Positions 13,451-13,628 of a stretch of 13,628 nt of DNA are shown one piece after another. Below the pieces are notes generated by a model that saw only the letters and a list, made by a program, of their open reading frames with translations, ran no database searches and was not told the origin of the DNA. This DNA comes from SIG480 sp045595365. Its GTDB lineage: Bacteria > Bacillota > Clostridia > Oscillospirales > JAAYXM01. Position numbers and translations under genes: made by a program. Positions within the stretch are counted from its first letter, which is position 1; each line of letters opens with the position of its first letter. The stretch is taken from contig JAZOAI010000030.1 of assembly GCA_045595365.1 (NCBI GenBank), positions 1 to 13,628 of the forward strand, in the 5' to 3' direction.

Positions 13451-13628
13451 AGGGGCTGTAGCAAAACAGCCCAGACCGCATAGAGTGTAAAAGTACAATG
13501 GAAATTCGGCTTGTGCCGAATTTAAGGATTTAATTACACTTTATGCTATAAAACAAATCGAACCTCTCGACGTACTTATGTACTACTTCGGGTTCGATTT
13601 GTTTATTCTGCACTATTTTTCTAAAGCC
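13451..13628. repeat. Hairpin-rich, MITE-like intergenic element reaching the window edge
   Basis: No gene is present. The left end GGCTGTAGCAAAACAG (13454-13469) matches the reverse complement of the window's last 16 bases (13613-13628) at 13 of 16 positions, like terminal inverted repeats. Inside are a left hairpin GGGCTG/CAGCCC (13453-13458/13467-13472), whose - strand reading ends in CTTTTG and could act as a terminator, and a 13-base stem GCATAGAGTGTAA (13478-13490) with TTACACTTTATGC (13534-13546, one G-T pair). A perfect 9-base hairpin AAATTCGGC/GCCGAATTT (13502-13523) sits inside that stem. A perfect 14-base stem AAACAAATCGAACC/GGTTCGATTTGTTT (13551-13564/13591-13604) encloses a small GTAC/GTAC hairpin. 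The GGGGCTGT..CAAAA end resembles ends of some insertion sequences. A structured intergenic RNA or a set of terminators is the alternative. Confidence 0.6.

Noticed and set aside
13451..13628. CRISPR-like or tRNA-like reading of the hairpin region
   Set aside because: There are no regularly spaced direct repeats, and the GGTTCGATTT segment belongs to a 14-base inverted repeat rather than a cloverleaf.

Overview
The window looks like chromosomal DNA from a Gram-positive member of the Clostridia, probably a gut-associated Oscillospirales or Christensenellales relative (inference). The pointers are the class II (Firmicutes-type) GalT, the Tet(M)-like translation GTPase, the clostridial style of FeoB, a small four-cysteine protein ending in CPYY...PGDEY, strong GGAGG ribosome binding sites, sigma-70/SigA-type promoters with mostly 17-base spacers, and a CCA end encoded in the tRNA gene. 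No plasmid, phage or integrase gene is visible.

Left end (1-1160, + strand): the C-terminal 201 residues of a larger protein cut by the window edge, followed 13 bases later by a 131-residue acidic protein. The arrangement looks like a polymorphic toxin tip with its immunity gene. Two hairpins (1035-1068 and 1121-1148) close the unit. Next comes a phosphohexomutase on the - strand (1161-2666). It is divergent from a tiny four-cysteine protein (2825-3004), and both have well-formed promoters in the shared intergenic region.

Middle (3045-7060, + strand): feoA and feoB, abutting with no gap, form a ferrous iron uptake operon with its own promoter. A tRNA-Gly(CCC) with a near-consensus promoter and a strong terminator follows. 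mnmE, a tRNA wobble-uridine modification GTPase, starts just after that terminator. A perfect 26-base palindrome (7032-7057) lies between mnmE and the convergent genes on the other strand.

Right part (13405 down to 6977, - strand): in transcription order, a Tet(M)-like EF-G family GTPase, then galK, galE, galT and a membrane-anchored GH25 lysozyme-like protein. galE/galT and galT/GH25 overlap by 4 bases (ATGA), so these genes are probably translationally coupled. galK, galE and galT provide the Leloir pathway from galactose to glucose-1-phosphate, and the phosphohexomutase at 1161-2666 could pass that product on to glucose-6-phosphate. The GH25 reading frame runs through the palindromic terminator and 41 bases into the antisense of mnmE, which suggests a lost stop codon.

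Right edge (13451-13628): a gene-free stretch made of nested hairpins, bounded by imperfect inverted repeats. It looks like a small non-autonomous mobile element (MITE-like) lying directly against the -35 box of the Tet(M)-like gene. I see no CRISPR array, intact transposase or riboswitch. The items most worth following up are the toxin/immunity pair, the terminator inside the GH25 frame, the Tet(M)-like protein with an atypical domain IV loop, and the edge element.
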